From Xanthomonas sp. DAR 80977 (GTDB taxonomy: Bacteria > Pseudomonadota > Gammaproteobacteria > Xanthomonadales > Xanthomonadaceae), in contig NZ_CP162487.1 in assembly GCF_041240605.1 (NCBI RefSeq), forward strand, positions 1,309,001-1,373,000: DNA of 64,000 nt. The letters are read 5' to 3'. Shown here piece after piece: positions 16,882 to 25,969 of the stretch (positions within the stretch are counted from its first letter, which is position 1; every line of letters starts with the position of its first letter). The notes beneath the pieces are model-generated. The model saw nothing but the letters and a program-made list of their open reading frames with translations, ran no database searches and was not told the origin of the DNA. The position numbers and the translations under genes are program-made.

Positions 16882-18206
16882 CGTCTCTGTTGCAGTTGGT
16901 ACCAGGACTGCCAGGGCTGGACGAAACGGTCGAGTACATTCAGGGAAAAAACAAGGTGACGGCTTCGGCCTTGCTCCGGAATGCTGAAGGCAAGGGCGCA
17001 TTCCTGTCCCAGCCGCGCTGTGGCGTCGGTGGTCACGCAGCGATGATCGAGCTTCTGAACAGCATCGATCTGATGGCGGAGCCGGATATATTGACGCTCA
17101 CCGTCGACAGTTATACGCGGTTGCTCAAATTGCAGGACGCGGAGCGCGTGCTCAGAGAGCAGCCGACGCGGCTCAACGGCTATCCTGTGATCGCACATGG
17201 CTATCTCAGAATAAGGGAGCTCAATGAGATGTTCCCGAAGCCGATCCAAGTGCGTCATGGCTCACCGGATGGGCGTGCGCTCTTTGCCGTCAGTGTCGCA
17301 GGGGGCATCACCAGCTACGAGGGAGCTGGAATCGGCTACAACCTGCCGTACTGCAAAAGGGTTCCGCTGAAGACCTCGCTTGATGCATGGCGCGAGGTGG
17401 ATGAGTTCGCAGGATGCCTGTACCAGCGGTTCGGGATAGAGATCGAGAGGGAATTCTTCGGAACGCTGAGTGCGGTGCTGGTGCCTCCCGCCGTATCTCT
17501 CTCCGTGCTGTTTCTGGAGGCGCGGCTGGCAGCCAATGCGGGCTGTCCGGTGCTGACGCTGGCCTACCCCCAGAGCGGCAGCATCGTCCAGGATGTCGCG
17601 GCATTGGCCGTGATCCGGAAACTGGCCGAGCGGTACCTTCCGGCGTCTTCGAAAGCCTATCCGGCACTGCATCAGTTCATGGGGGTTTTTCCGAGGGACC
17701 GCCAAAAAGCCGAGTCCATCATTTTTCTCGGCGGCCTCACTGCGAGATTGGGGAGGGCGACAAAGGTCATTACCAAGACGTATCAGGAAGCGATTGGAGT
17801 TCCCACGGCTCAAGCCAATGCGGCAGGCATAAAGCAGACCCAATTGACGCTGTCCAGTTATTTTTCGGCGCTTACGTTGGACGAGTCCGCCGTGAACGAG
17901 GAAGCTTACTGGATCGAGCGCGAGACGCGGGAACTGTTGGACGACATCATCGATAGCGACCGTCTGGCGGACCTTATCCCCGAGCGCTTCTCAAGAGGCT
18001 TGCTCGATATCCCGTTTCCTTCCAATCCCGAGGCGAAGGGCAACGTCATTCCCATCCGCGACGGTCGGGGAGCGGTACGCTTCGCCAAGACCGGCAATCT
18101 TCCTTTCTCGAGCAAGGTGATACGCAGAAACAACGCGATGATCGAATCGGTGGACCTCAGGTCCCTTCATCAAAGGGTGCGGGACAGCATCCTGTATTTC
18201 GCTTGA
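16878..18206 (+). CDS. Glutamate mutase E-like catalytic subunit
   Basis: This 442-residue protein is homologous to the large subunit of adenosylcobalamin-dependent glutamate mutase, which interconverts L-glutamate and (2S,3S)-3-methylaspartate. Blocks matching the known enzyme are SQPRCGV (R47), DSYTR (R81), VRHGSPD (R126, H127), YEGAGIGYNLPYCK (E148, Y154, Y158), ALHQFMGVFPRD and ATKVITKTYQEAIG (K300, E304), then LDIPFPSNPEAKGNVIPIRD. These include the three arginines that hold the substrate carboxylates in the clostridial enzyme. It is about 40 residues shorter than that enzyme. It starts with GTG, overlapping the kinase stop, so expression is coupled. Confidence 0.85.
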   Translation: MTSLLQLVPGLPGLDETVEYIQGKNKVTASALLRNAEGKGAFLSQPRCGVGGHAAMIELLNSIDLMAEPDILTLTVDSYTRLLKLQDAERVLREQPTRLNGYPVIAHGYLRIRELNEMFPKPIQVRHGSPDGRALFAVSVAGGITSYEGAGIGYNLPYCKRVPLKTSLDAWREVDEFAGCLYQRFGIEIEREFFGTLSAVLVPPAVSLSVLFLEARLAANAGCPVLTLAYPQSGSIVQDVAALAVIRKLAERYLPASSKAYPALHQFMGVFPRDRQKAESIIFLGGLTARLGRATKVITKTYQEAIGVPTAQANAAGIKQTQLTLSSYFSALTLDESAVNEEAYWIERETRELLDDIIDSDRLADLIPERFSRGLLDIPFPSNPEAKGNVIPIRDGRGAVRFAKTGNLPFSSKVIRRNNAMIESVDLRSLHQRVRDSILYFA

Positions 18207-18396
18207 CCCGATTCCACGGTCGCCCCGCTTCCGCGTCCGTGCGGGTGGAGCTGCAAGATTCAGCTTGCGCGCAATAGAACGTTTTTTGACTGCTGCAGGC
18301 CTAGCCTGGCCAAGTCAGGTCAGGTCAGGTCTGAGCATCGCGCGCCTGCTCGATTGGTCCGGATTGGCAGTGTCGCGCGCGGCAACCTTCTCGGAC

Positions 18397-19470
18397 CTAG
18401 GGCGCGTCGGTCGCCCGCGGTTGCGCGGGCGCAGGCCGCGCGGTCGAACCGCGCGTCACCAGCGTGTACTTCATCACCTGGTGCACGCCGCGGCTGGGCA
18501 GGCCGTCGCGGCGCTGGCGGATCTCGGCGAGCAACAGCGCGACCGCGGCGCGGCCCATCGCGGTGACCGGCTGGTGGATGGTGGTCAGTTCCGGCCAGAT
18601 CGTGGTCGCCACCGGCGTGTCGTCGAAGCCGGCGATCGACAGGTCCTCGGGCACGCGCAGGCGCAGGCCGTGGGCGATCGCCACCGCGGCGGCGGCCATG
18701 TCGTCGTTGCTGCACAGGATCGCGCTCGGGCGCGGCGCGGCGTGCAGCAGCGCGGTCGCGGCGAGCAGGCCGGAGCGGTAGGTGAACAGGCCTTCGGCCA
18801 CGCGCGATTCGGCGACCGGCAACCCGGCGGCGGCCATCGTGTCGAAGAACGCGCGGCTGCGCAGCGCGCTCGGGGTGTGCTTGGGATCACCGCTGATGAA
18901 GCCGATGTCGCGGTGGCCGAGTTCGATCAGGTGGCGGGTGATCGCGCAGGCGGCCTGGTAGTCGTCGATGCGCACCGAGCTGACGCCCTGCATCGGCGTG
19001 CCGGTGGCCACCGCGACGACCGGAATGCCGCGCGCGTCCAGTTCCTCGATGGTCTGCCGCGAGTCGCACAGCGGCGGCGGCAGGATCACCCCGTCCACGC
19101 CGGCGTCGAGCAGGCGCTCGGTGGCGGCGCGCTGGCTGCCCATGTCGTCGCTCTTTTCCACCAGCACCTGGCTGCCGTCCAGGCTGCTCTGCTCGAGGAC
19201 GCCGAGCATGAACTGGTTGAGGTATGCGGCACTGGGATTGCTGTACAGCACGCCGATCCGCGCCAGGCTGGCGGTGCGCAGGGAGCGCCCGGCGAGGTTG
19301 GGGCGGTAGCCGAGCGCCTTGATCGAGGCCTCCACGCGCTCGCGCATCGCCGCGCCCACGCGCGGGTGGCGGTTGATCACGCGCGAGGCGGTCATCGGCG
19401 AGACGCCTGCGTGCCGCGCCACATCCAGTAGCGTCACCGCGGAGCCTGCACGACTTTGCCGTTTGACCAT
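18397..19470 (-). CDS. LacI-family transcription regulator
   Basis: This 357-residue protein is a LacI-type repressor. The N-terminal helix-turn-helix VTLLDVARHAGVSPMTASRV and hinge helix are followed by a periplasmic-binding-protein-like effector domain (IGVLYSNPSAAYLNQFM, ILCSNDDMAAAAV, IAGFDDTPVATTIWPELT). The effector is not deducible; such proteins usually sense sugars. I chose the ATG giving MVKRQSRAG; an ATG 14 codons upstream is open. It follows the M28 peptidase gene on the same strand by 63 bases. The 190 bases between it and the mutase-like gene hold short GTCAG direct repeats and nothing else I can name. Confidence 0.9.
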   Translation of the reverse strand: MVKRQSRAGSAVTLLDVARHAGVSPMTASRVINRHPRVGAAMRERVEASIKALGYRPNLAGRSLRTASLARIGVLYSNPSAAYLNQFMLGVLEQSSLDGSQVLVEKSDDMGSQRAATERLLDAGVDGVILPPPLCDSRQTIEELDARGIPVVAVATGTPMQGVSSVRIDDYQAACAITRHLIELGHRDIGFISGDPKHTPSALRSRAFFDTMAAAGLPVAESRVAEGLFTYRSGLLAATALLHAAPRPSAILCSNDDMAAAAVAIAHGLRLRVPEDLSIAGFDDTPVATTIWPELTTIHQPVTAMGRAAVALLLAEIRQRRDGLPSRGVHQVMKYTLVTRGSTARPAPAQPRATDAP

Positions 19471-19533
19471 CAGGGGGCCTGGCGTTGCGAAGAAGGAAGG
19501 GCCTGCACGCATCCCCGCGGCAGGCCCGCCAGC

Positions 19534-20946
19534 TTACTCCTTGGGCGGTTGCACTGTCTTGGCCTGGCTGCCGAAGCCGCCGTCGGCTTCCGCGGCCAGG
19601 TAGGCGAACACCGCGTAGGCGGCGACGTTCTGCGCCAGCGCCTTGGGGTCGATCTTGTCCAGGGTGTCGTCGGCGGTGTGGTGCAGGTCGAAGTAGTCCG
19701 TACCATCCTGCGCCAGCCAGGCCCAGGCGCCGCCCTTGGCCGCGAGCGGGCCCACGTCCGGGCCGGGGCCGCCGGCGTCCGGCGCGTAGGCGATGCCCAG
19801 CGGCGCCAGCGCCTCGGCGATCTGCCTGGTCGCGTCGCGCGAGGCGGCGGCATTGCCGGAGCCGGTGTTGAACGCATAGACGCGGCCGGCGCCGAAGTCG
19901 CTTTCGGCGGCGATCTGGTGCAGCGCCACGTCCTTGGCATGCGCCTGCGCATAGGCCTTGCCGCCGTACAGCCCCTGCTCCTCGTTGGCGAAGGCGACCA
20001 CGCGGATGCTGCGCTTGGGCGCGCGCTTGAGCTGGCCGATCAGGTGCCCGGCGGCCATGCTGATGCCGACCCCGGCGCCATCGTCGATCGCGCCGGTGCC
20101 CAGGTCCCACGAATCCAGGTGGCCGCCGATCACCACCACTTCCTTGGGCTTGCTGCGCCCCGTGATCTCGCCGATCACGTTGTACGAGGTGGCCTGGCCG
20201 TCCCAGCCGCAGTCCAGCGCCAGGCGCAGCCGCACCGGGCCGCGCGCGACCAGCCGCGCCAGCTGGTTGGCGTCGGGCACCGACAGCGCCGCCGCCGGCA
20301 CCGGGGTCAGGCCCTCGTCGAAGCGGGTGATGCCGGTGTGCGGCACGCGGTGCGAATCGGTACCGGCCGAGCGCATCACGAAGCCGATCGCGCCCTTGCG
20401 GATCGCTTCCGACGGCCCCTTGCTGCGCACCGCGCCGCCGTTGCCGTAATCCTTGCCGTCGCGCGCCCTGAGCATCTGGTAATCGACGAAGGCGATCTTG
20501 CCGCGCAGCGAATCGGCGGGTGCGGCCTGCAGCGCGGCCAGGTCGGCGAAACGCACCACCTCGGCCTCGACCGTGCCGGCGGGGCTGCCGCCCAGCGCGG
20601 TGACGGTCAGCGGCTGCGCGTTCGCGCCGAGCACCTGCGCGTGCTCGCTGCGGCGTTCCCATTTCGGAAACGTCACCGGCTCGGTCCACACCTTGTCGAA
20701 GCCCAGCGCCTTGAACTTGGCCTTGGCCCACGCGACCGCGCGCGCATCGGCCTCGCTGCCGGCCATGCGCGGGCCGACTTCGGTGGTCAGCGATTCGACC
20801 ACCTTCCAGCCGGTGTCGTCGGCCAGCGCCTGCTCGCGCAGCGTGGCGGCGGTGGACAGCGCCGCCTGCGGGATGCGGGTGGTCTCGGCCGCCGCGGCGG
20901 ACGAGGTGGCGAGCACGACGGCGGTGACGACGGCAAGACGGCGCAT
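19534..20946 (-). CDS. M28-family zinc aminopeptidase, exported
   Basis: This 470-residue peptidase has a Sec signal peptide (cleavage near SSAAAAET), a protease-associated-type insert in the first half, and an M28 catalytic domain. Zinc-binding and catalytic residues are visible in GGHLDSWD (His near 276), DDGAGVG, NEEQGLYGG, AESDFG and LHHTADDTLDKID. M28 enzymes release N-terminal amino acids or cleave dipeptides. It probably acts in the periplasm on imported peptides. Confidence 0.9.
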   Translation of the reverse strand: MRRLAVVTAVVLATSSAAAAETTRIPQAALSTAATLREQALADDTGWKVVESLTTEVGPRMAGSEADARAVAWAKAKFKALGFDKVWTEPVTFPKWERRSEHAQVLGANAQPLTVTALGGSPAGTVEAEVVRFADLAALQAAPADSLRGKIAFVDYQMLRARDGKDYGNGGAVRSKGPSEAIRKGAIGFVMRSAGTDSHRVPHTGITRFDEGLTPVPAAALSVPDANQLARLVARGPVRLRLALDCGWDGQATSYNVIGEITGRSKPKEVVVIGGHLDSWDLGTGAIDDGAGVGISMAAGHLIGQLKRAPKRSIRVVAFANEEQGLYGGKAYAQAHAKDVALHQIAAESDFGAGRVYAFNTGSGNAAASRDATRQIAEALAPLGIAYAPDAGGPGPDVGPLAAKGGAWAWLAQDGTDYFDLHHTADDTLDKIDPKALAQNVAAYAVFAYLAAEADGGFGSQAKTVQPPKE

Positions 20947-21018
20947 GGGGGACTCCGCGAACAGGGAAGCCCCGAGCTTAGCAGCGCGTGGCGCGCCTGC
21001 GCGCGCCGCGGTTCGCGT

Positions 21019-21441
21019 TTACTTGGTCGGCGCGGCGTCGGTCTTCAGCGCATCGCGGATCTCGCGCAGCAGCAGCACTTCCTCGCTCGGGGCCTTGGGC
21101 GCCGGCGGTTCCTTGCGCGCGATGCGGTTGATCGCCTTGACCAGCATGAAGATGGCGAAGGCCACGATCACGAACTGGATGATGGTGTTGAGGAAGTCGC
21201 CGACGCCGATCACCACCGCCGGCACTTCCTTGCCCGCCGCATCCACCGTCGCCGCCTTCAGCGTCCACGCCCAGCGCGAGAAATCCACGCCGCCGGCGAG
21301 CACGCCGATCGGCGGCATGATGATCTTCTCCACCAGCGCGGTGACGATCTTGCCGAACGCGGCGCCGAGCACCACGCCGACCGCCAGGTCCAGCACGTTG
21401 CCGCGCATGGCGAATTCCTTGAACTCGCGGATCATGCCCAT
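21019..21441 (-). CDS. mscL: Large-conductance mechanosensitive channel
   Basis: MscL forms a pentameric inner-membrane pore that opens under high membrane tension and lets solutes out on sudden loss of external osmolarity. This 140-residue protein has [20 protein letters not shown] (first helices and pore-lining TM1), an extracellular loop, TM2 ([19 protein letters not shown]) and the charged C-terminal helix. I chose the ATG giving [10 protein letters not shown] because AAGGA lies seven bases upstream; an ATG five codons earlier overlaps that site. Confidence 0.95.
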   Translation of the reverse strand: MGMIREFKEFAMRGNVLDLAVGVVLGAAFGKIVTALVEKIIMPPIGVLAGGVDFSRWAWTLKAATVDAAGKEVPAVVIGVGDFLNTIIQFVIVAFAIFMLVKAINRIARKEPPAPKAPSEEVLLLREIRDALKTDAAPTK

Positions 21442-21556
21442 CGGGGGTTCCTTCATGGTTGCGCGGGCCTGTCGCCGCTGCGCAAGCCTAGCGCAGTCGT
21501 CGTCGTCCGCGGATCAAGCCGCGCATCGACGAGCGGCGGCGGCGACGCGGCAGCGC

Positions 21557-22264
21557 TCAGCCGACGATGGTGCCGTGGCGCTCGGCGACGTTCTCCAGGC
21601 GCGCGCTGAAGCGATCGCCGGGCTGCAGCGCGGCCACGCCGGCCGGCGTGCCCATGAACACCAGATCGCCGGCACGCAACGCGAACAGCCTGGACAGCTC
21701 GTGCAGGATCTCCGGCACGTTCCAGATCATCTGGTCGAGCAGCGATTGCTGGCGCACCTGGCCGTTGACTTCCAGCGACAGGTTCAACGCCTCCAGCGCG
21801 CCGACTTCGCCGGCCGGGATCAGTTCGCTGATCGGCGCGGAATGGTCGAAGCCCTTGGCGATGTCCCACGGCAGGCCCTTGGCCTTGGCCGCGGCCTGCA
21901 GGTCGCGACGGGTCAGGTCCAGGCCGACGCCGTAGGCGAGCACCAGGGCGGCGGCATCCTCGACGCCGAGCACGCCGGCCGGCGCATCCTGGCCGAGCGC
22001 CACCACCAGTTCCACTTCGTGGTGCAGGTCCTGGGTCGCACTCGGGTAGGGGATGGCGTCGTCGCCGATCACCAGCGCATCGGCCGGCTTCATGAAGAAC
22101 GTCGGCTGGCCGCGCTCGGCCCTGGAGGCGGGAGCGCTGGCGCCCATCTCGCGCGCATGGTCGGCGAAGTTGCGGCCCACGCAGTAGATGCGGTGCACCG
22201 GGAACAGTCCCAGTCCGCGCACGGGGACGCGCGGCGCTTCGGCAGCAGCAAACAGGTCTTTCAT
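21557..22264 (-). CDS. Fumarylacetoacetate hydrolase family protein
   Basis: This 235-residue protein is a FAH-fold hydrolase of the size of fumarylpyruvate hydrolases or acylpyruvases. Motifs include YCVGRNFADHAREMG, the metal-binding HHEVELVVALG and YGVGLDLTRRDLQ, and VFMGTPAGVAALQPGD. Family members cleave C-C bonds in 2,4-dioxo acids from aromatic breakdown, or decarboxylate oxaloacetate. No other aromatic-pathway gene lies nearby, so the substrate is open. Confidence 0.85.
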   Translation of the reverse strand: MKDLFAAAEAPRVPVRGLGLFPVHRIYCVGRNFADHAREMGASAPASRAERGQPTFFMKPADALVIGDDAIPYPSATQDLHHEVELVVALGQDAPAGVLGVEDAAALVLAYGVGLDLTRRDLQAAAKAKGLPWDIAKGFDHSAPISELIPAGEVGALEALNLSLEVNGQVRQQSLLDQMIWNVPEILHELSRLFALRAGDLVFMGTPAGVAALQPGDRFSARLENVAERHGTIVG

Positions 22265-22350
22265 GGGCACGCATCCAGCAGGAACGGGATGCGGCAGTTT
22301 AGCGCGTCAGGTTCGACCCGACTCCGTCAGGCATGCGGACGCCGCTTTCA

Positions 22351-22382
22351 CGAATCCCCAATCCCGACTCCCCAATCCCGGC
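22351..22382 (-). repeat. Family A repeat, single arm, copy 3
   Basis: One arm of the GGGATT-type element in the right-arm orientation, ending just before the stop codon of the small membrane protein gene at 22384. No matching left arm is visible nearby, so this copy may be half an element. Confidence 0.7.
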
Positions 22383-22383
22383 C

Positions 22384-22656
22384 TTACAACGGCAACGCCG
22401 GCTTGCGCACCACGCGGTACTCGCCATCGACCACATGCTGGCGCGCCGTGGACGGCCGCTTGCCGCGCTGGCTCAGCAGCTTCACCGCGATGCCGCCAAG
22501 GATCATCGCCGCGCCGACGAAGACGCTGACGAACACCAGCCCGGCGAGGATCGCCAGGCCGAGCAGCCCGACCGCCAGCTTCACCAGCGGATGGCGCGGC
22601 TTGCGCGGCGCGAAGACATGCCGGAACTGGTCGAAATTGAAGACGCGTGCACGCAT
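22384..22656 (-). CDS. Small membrane protein of unknown function
   Basis: This 90-residue protein is unrecognised. After a basic N-terminal part (MRARVFNFDQFRHVF) comes a long hydrophobic region, LAVGLLGLAILAGLVFVSVF and VGAAMILGGIAVKLL, likely two membrane helices, then a basic, positively charged tail. A single small inner-membrane protein is the most that can be said. It is divergent from the Rieske gene. Confidence 0.6.
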   Translation of the reverse strand: MRARVFNFDQFRHVFAPRKPRHPLVKLAVGLLGLAILAGLVFVSVFVGAAMILGGIAVKLLSQRGKRPSTARQHVVDGEYRVVRKPALPL

Positions 22657-22853
22657 GGCAGAAGTCTGTGTCAGTTGGAACCGATGGCGCAGTATCGACG
22701 CTGTTTTATGTGACGGAGTGAAAAGTTCGTTAAGCGGAAAATTAACACTTGTCCGTTCAAGGTCTTGCATGTCGTCGCCGGGTGAAGCGCGGCGCGGGTG
22801 CGACGCGCGGACATGCAAGAATGGCGGCCCTTTCCGCGTTGCCGCCGTCTTCC

Positions 22854-23195
22854 ATGACCGAGTCATCTTCCGCCGTGCTGGCGCAACTGCAGCAGATCGA
22901 ACCCGGCGCCCTGGTCGAAGCCGAGGCCACCATCGGCGACGCGCTCGAATCGCTGCTGCTGTACCGCGATGGCGATGGCGTGCGCGCCTGGTTGAACGTG
23001 TGCCCGCATGCCGGACGCCGGCTCGACTGGGCGCCCGGGCAATTCCTGAAGAGCCGCGAGGGCCACGTGGTCTGCGCCGCGCATGGCGCCGCGTTCGAAC
23101 TGCAGCACGGCAGCTGCGTGTCCGGTCCGTGCCGCGGCGAGCGCCTGCTCGCGGTGCCGGTGGCGGTGCGCGAGGGCCTGGTCGTGCTGGCCTGA
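22854..23195 (+). CDS. Rieske [2Fe-2S] domain protein
   Basis: This 113-residue protein is a lone Rieske domain. Cluster ligands are C50-x-H52 (CPHAG) and C74-x2-H77 (CAAHG), the pattern of NirD-like and dioxygenase-ferredoxin-like proteins. It probably transfers electrons in the cytoplasm; no partner reductase or oxygenase is next to it. The start is the ATG giving MTESSSAV; an upstream ATG at 22821 is also open and has a slightly better ribosome site. Confidence 0.85.
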   Translation: MTESSSAVLAQLQQIEPGALVEAEATIGDALESLLLYRDGDGVRAWLNVCPHAGRRLDWAPGQFLKSREGHVVCAAHGAAFELQHGSCVSGPCRGERLLAVPVAVREGLVVLA

Positions 23196-23214
23196 GGCCG
23201 GCGCGGCCGCAGCG

Positions 23215-25083
23215 CTAGAACGCGCCCCACCACGCCATCGACATCAGGTTGACCATCAGCACCACCACCGCGGTATAGATCAGCGACAGCGGCGCGCCGA
23301 CGCGCCACAGCTCGCGCGGCTGGTAGTTGGCCGGGCCGGTGATCATCGAGATCACCGGATTGGAGGCGGTCATCAGGTTGTTGGACGCCGACAGCGCCAC
23401 GATCAATGCGAACGCGGTGGGGTTGCCGCCGGCGGCCAGGGCCAGGTTGACCGCGATCGGCACCATCACGATGGTGGCGCCGACGTGGCTGATCACCAGC
23501 GAGAACGCGGTGGTCAGCAGCGCCAGCGCGATCTCCAGCGCCCACACCGGCACGCCTTCGGGCAGCCGCGCGATGGTGTGGCCGGCGACCCAGGCCGCCG
23601 CGCCGCTGCTGTCCATCGCCCAGCCCAGCGGGATCAGCCCGGCCATCATGAAGATGGTCTTCCAGTTGATCGAGGCGTAGGCCTCGTCCATGCGCAGCAC
23701 GCCGGTCAGCAGCATGCCGGCCACGCCGGTCATCAGGGTCAGCGCCACCGGCAGCTTGGAGGTCAGCGCGATCAGGATGGTCAGCGCGAAGATGGTCATC
23801 GCGATCTTGAACTTGTGCGGGCGGTGCTCGCCCTTCGGATAGTCGGTGACCACGACGAAGTCGCGGCTCTCCGAGGCCTGCGCCAGGTCCTGCCAGATGC
23901 TGTGGAACACCAGCATGTCGCCGGCGCGCAGCGGCACCTTGCGCACGTCCTCGCGGATCACCTGCTTGTCGCGGTTGATCGCCAGCAGGCTGATCCCGGC
24001 CTGCTTGCGCAGGCGCAGCTCGGCCGCGCTCTTGCCGATGAAGCGCGAGGTGGGCGGGATCACCGCCTCGGAGATGCCGGCGCGGCTGGGATTGAACAGG
24101 TCGCCGAGGTTGCGCAGCCGCGAGGACAGGCGCAGGAACTGGTTCTGCGCGAAATCGGCCACCTGCTGCCGCGCGCCCATCACCCCGAGCACGCTGCCGA
24201 CCCAGATGCGCATGTCCGCCGGCGGCGCCAGGCGGGTGTCGTTGCCGGTCTTCAGGGCCAGCAGCAGCGGCGCGTCGTGCACCGTCTCCGCTTCGCCCAG
24301 GGTCATGCCGACCAGCGGGCTGTCGGCGCTGACGACCAGCTCGAACACGTCGCCCTCGATGCCGTAGGTGCGCGCGAAATAGCTTTCCGTGCGCGCCGGG
24401 GTGACCCCGTTGTTGATCAGCTGTTCCTCTTCCATCAGCGTGCGGTCGCCACGCACGCGGAAGTAGACCAGCGAGGCCAGCAGCAGCGCCACGCCGATCG
24501 GCAGCGGCGCGAACATGCGCAGCGGCTCGATCGTGGCCATGCCCGAGGGCAGGTTGTTGTTGGCCGACTGCAGCAGGTCGTTGAGCAGGATCAGCGGCGA
24601 GTTGCCGACCATGGTCAGTGCGCCGCCCATCACGATCGCCGCGGCGATCGGCAGCAGTAGCCGCTGCAGGGTCAGCCCGGTGCGCGCGGCCAGGCGCGAG
24701 GCCACCGGCAGGTACAGCGCCATCACCGAGGGGTTCTGCATGAACGAGGAATTGAGCCCGGCGATGCCGGTGGTCAGCAGCATCAGCCGCTCTTCCACGC
24801 CGTGCGCGCGGCGCAGCAGCCACGACGCCAGCCGGTTCAGCGCGCCGGTGCGCTCCAGCCCGGCGCCGAGGATGGTGGTGGCGATGATGCTCATCACCGC
24901 GTTGCCGGAGAAGCCGCTGAACAGCTCTTCCGGCGCGATCAGGCCGGTCACCCCGAGCACCACCAGCACCACCAGCGCGACCACGTCGGCGCGGATGCGC
25001 TCGAACACGAACATCGCCATCGTGAAGCCGACCAGCCCGAGCACGAGCTTCATATCGGTGGTCAGCGTCAGCGCGGTGTCCAT
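23215..25083 (-). CDS. SLC13-family (DASS) transporter with RCK/TrkA-C domains
   Basis: This 622-residue inner-membrane protein is a divalent anion:sodium symporter relative. Membrane segments at both ends (ALVVLVVLGVTGLIAPEEL; SHVGATIVMVPIAVNLA) bracket a cytoplasmic middle from about residue 215 to 400 with two TrkA-C-like units (LVVSADSPLVGMTLGEAE; LLAINRDKQVIREDVRK). SNSF-like transport motifs occur as SASNNLMTASNPV. Candidate substrates are dicarboxylates, sulfate or other anions. It is convergent with the Rieske gene. Confidence 0.85.
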   Translation of the reverse strand: MDTALTLTTDMKLVLGLVGFTMAMFVFERIRADVVALVVLVVLGVTGLIAPEELFSGFSGNAVMSIIATTILGAGLERTGALNRLASWLLRRAHGVEERLMLLTTGIAGLNSSFMQNPSVMALYLPVASRLAARTGLTLQRLLLPIAAAIVMGGALTMVGNSPLILLNDLLQSANNNLPSGMATIEPLRMFAPLPIGVALLLASLVYFRVRGDRTLMEEEQLINNGVTPARTESYFARTYGIEGDVFELVVSADSPLVGMTLGEAETVHDAPLLLALKTGNDTRLAPPADMRIWVGSVLGVMGARQQVADFAQNQFLRLSSRLRNLGDLFNPSRAGISEAVIPPTSRFIGKSAAELRLRKQAGISLLAINRDKQVIREDVRKVPLRAGDMLVFHSIWQDLAQASESRDFVVVTDYPKGEHRPHKFKIAMTIFALTILIALTSKLPVALTLMTGVAGMLLTGVLRMDEAYASINWKTIFMMAGLIPLGWAMDSSGAAAWVAGHTIARLPEGVPVWALEIALALLTTAFSLVISHVGATIVMVPIAVNLALAAGGNPTAFALIVALSASNNLMTASNPVISMITGPANYQPRELWRVGAPLSLIYTAVVVLMVNLMSMAWWGAF

Positions 25084-25090
25084 TGGGGGC

Positions 25091-25231
25091 CGGGATTGGG
25101 GAGTGGGGATTCGGGATTAGTTAACAGCGCGAAGCAGGGCACTCCGCGGTAATGGCGCACTGCGGACACGCCCCGTCCGGATGGTGGCAGATTGGCTGTT
25201 CAATCCCTACTCCCGAATCCCCAATCCCGGC
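25091..25231. repeat. Inverted-arm repeat, family A, copy 4 (enters trmB)
   Basis: The left arm (about 25091-25119) and the right arm (about 25208-25231) are approximate reverse complements with a spacer of about 88 bases. The right arm supplies the stop codon and the last codons of trmB. The element lies between the transporter gene start and the trmB end. Confidence 0.8.
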
Positions 25232-25959
25232 TTGTCGTACAGCAAATCCCACACCCCATGGCCCAGATTCTGGCCGCGGGTCTCGAAATGGGTCTGCGGG
25301 CGCCAGTCCGGGCGCGGGACGTGGCCGCGCGGGCCGGCACGGTTGACCAGGCCTTCGGTGGCATCGAGCACGTCCCACATCTGCTCGGCGTAGTCGGCCC
25401 AGTCGGTGGCCGCGTGCAGGCGGCCGCCGGCGCGCAGCTTGCGCACCAGCAGCGCGGCGAACGCCGGCTGCAGCAGGCGGCGCTTGTTGTGGCGCTTCTT
25501 GTGCCACGGGTCGGGGAAGTAGATGCGGACCTCGTCGAGCGCGCCGTCGGCGATCTCGTGTTCCAGCACCTCCACCGCGTCGTGGTGGTACAGGCGCACG
25601 TGTGCGCTGGCGTCGGCGGCCAGCGCGTTCAACACGCGGCCCACGCCGGGCGCGTGCACCTCGATGCCGATGTAGTCGCGGGCCGGGTCGTGGCGCGCGG
25701 CGAAGCGCAGCGCCTCGCCGTTGCCGAAGCCGATCTCCAGCACCTTGGGCGCGGTGCGGCCGAAGGTGGCGTCGAGATCGCGCGGCTGGCCGCTGTAGTC
25801 CAGGCCGAAGCGCGGCCACAGCTCGTCGAACGCGCGCTGTTGGGCGGGGGTGAAGCGGCCCTGGCGCAGCACGAAGCTGCGCACCTGGCGGCGGCCTTCC
25901 TCGACGGTGAAGGGCTTGGGCGGGGTCTTGGCGCCGGCGCTGGAGAACGGATCGGTCAT
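25207..25959 (-). CDS. trmB: tRNA (guanine-N7-)-methyltransferase
   Basis: TrmB adds the m7G46 methyl group in the tRNA variable loop using SAM. The 250-residue protein has the SAM motif [14 protein letters not shown], then [12 protein letters not shown] and the family signature [14 protein letters not shown]. Odd feature: the last residues, GLGIRE, and the stop are coded by one arm of a family A repeat, so the natural C-terminus has been replaced or extended. The catalytic core is untouched. It is upstream of no gene on this strand; thiG lies 10 bases upstream on the same strand, so these may be co-transcribed. Confidence 0.94.
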   Translation of the reverse strand: MTDPFSSAGAKTPPKPFTVEEGRRQVRSFVLRQGRFTPAQQRAFDELWPRFGLDYSGQPRDLDATFGRTAPKVLEIGFGNGEALRFAARHDPARDYIGIEVHAPGVGRVLNALAADASAHVRLYHHDAVEVLEHEIADGALDEVRIYFPDPWHKKRHNKRRLLQPAFAALLVRKLRAGGRLHAATDWADYAEQMWDVLDATEGLVNRAGPRGHVPRPDWRPQTHFETRGQNLGHGVWDLLYDKPGLGIRE

Positions 25960-25969
25960 GCGCGCGGCC

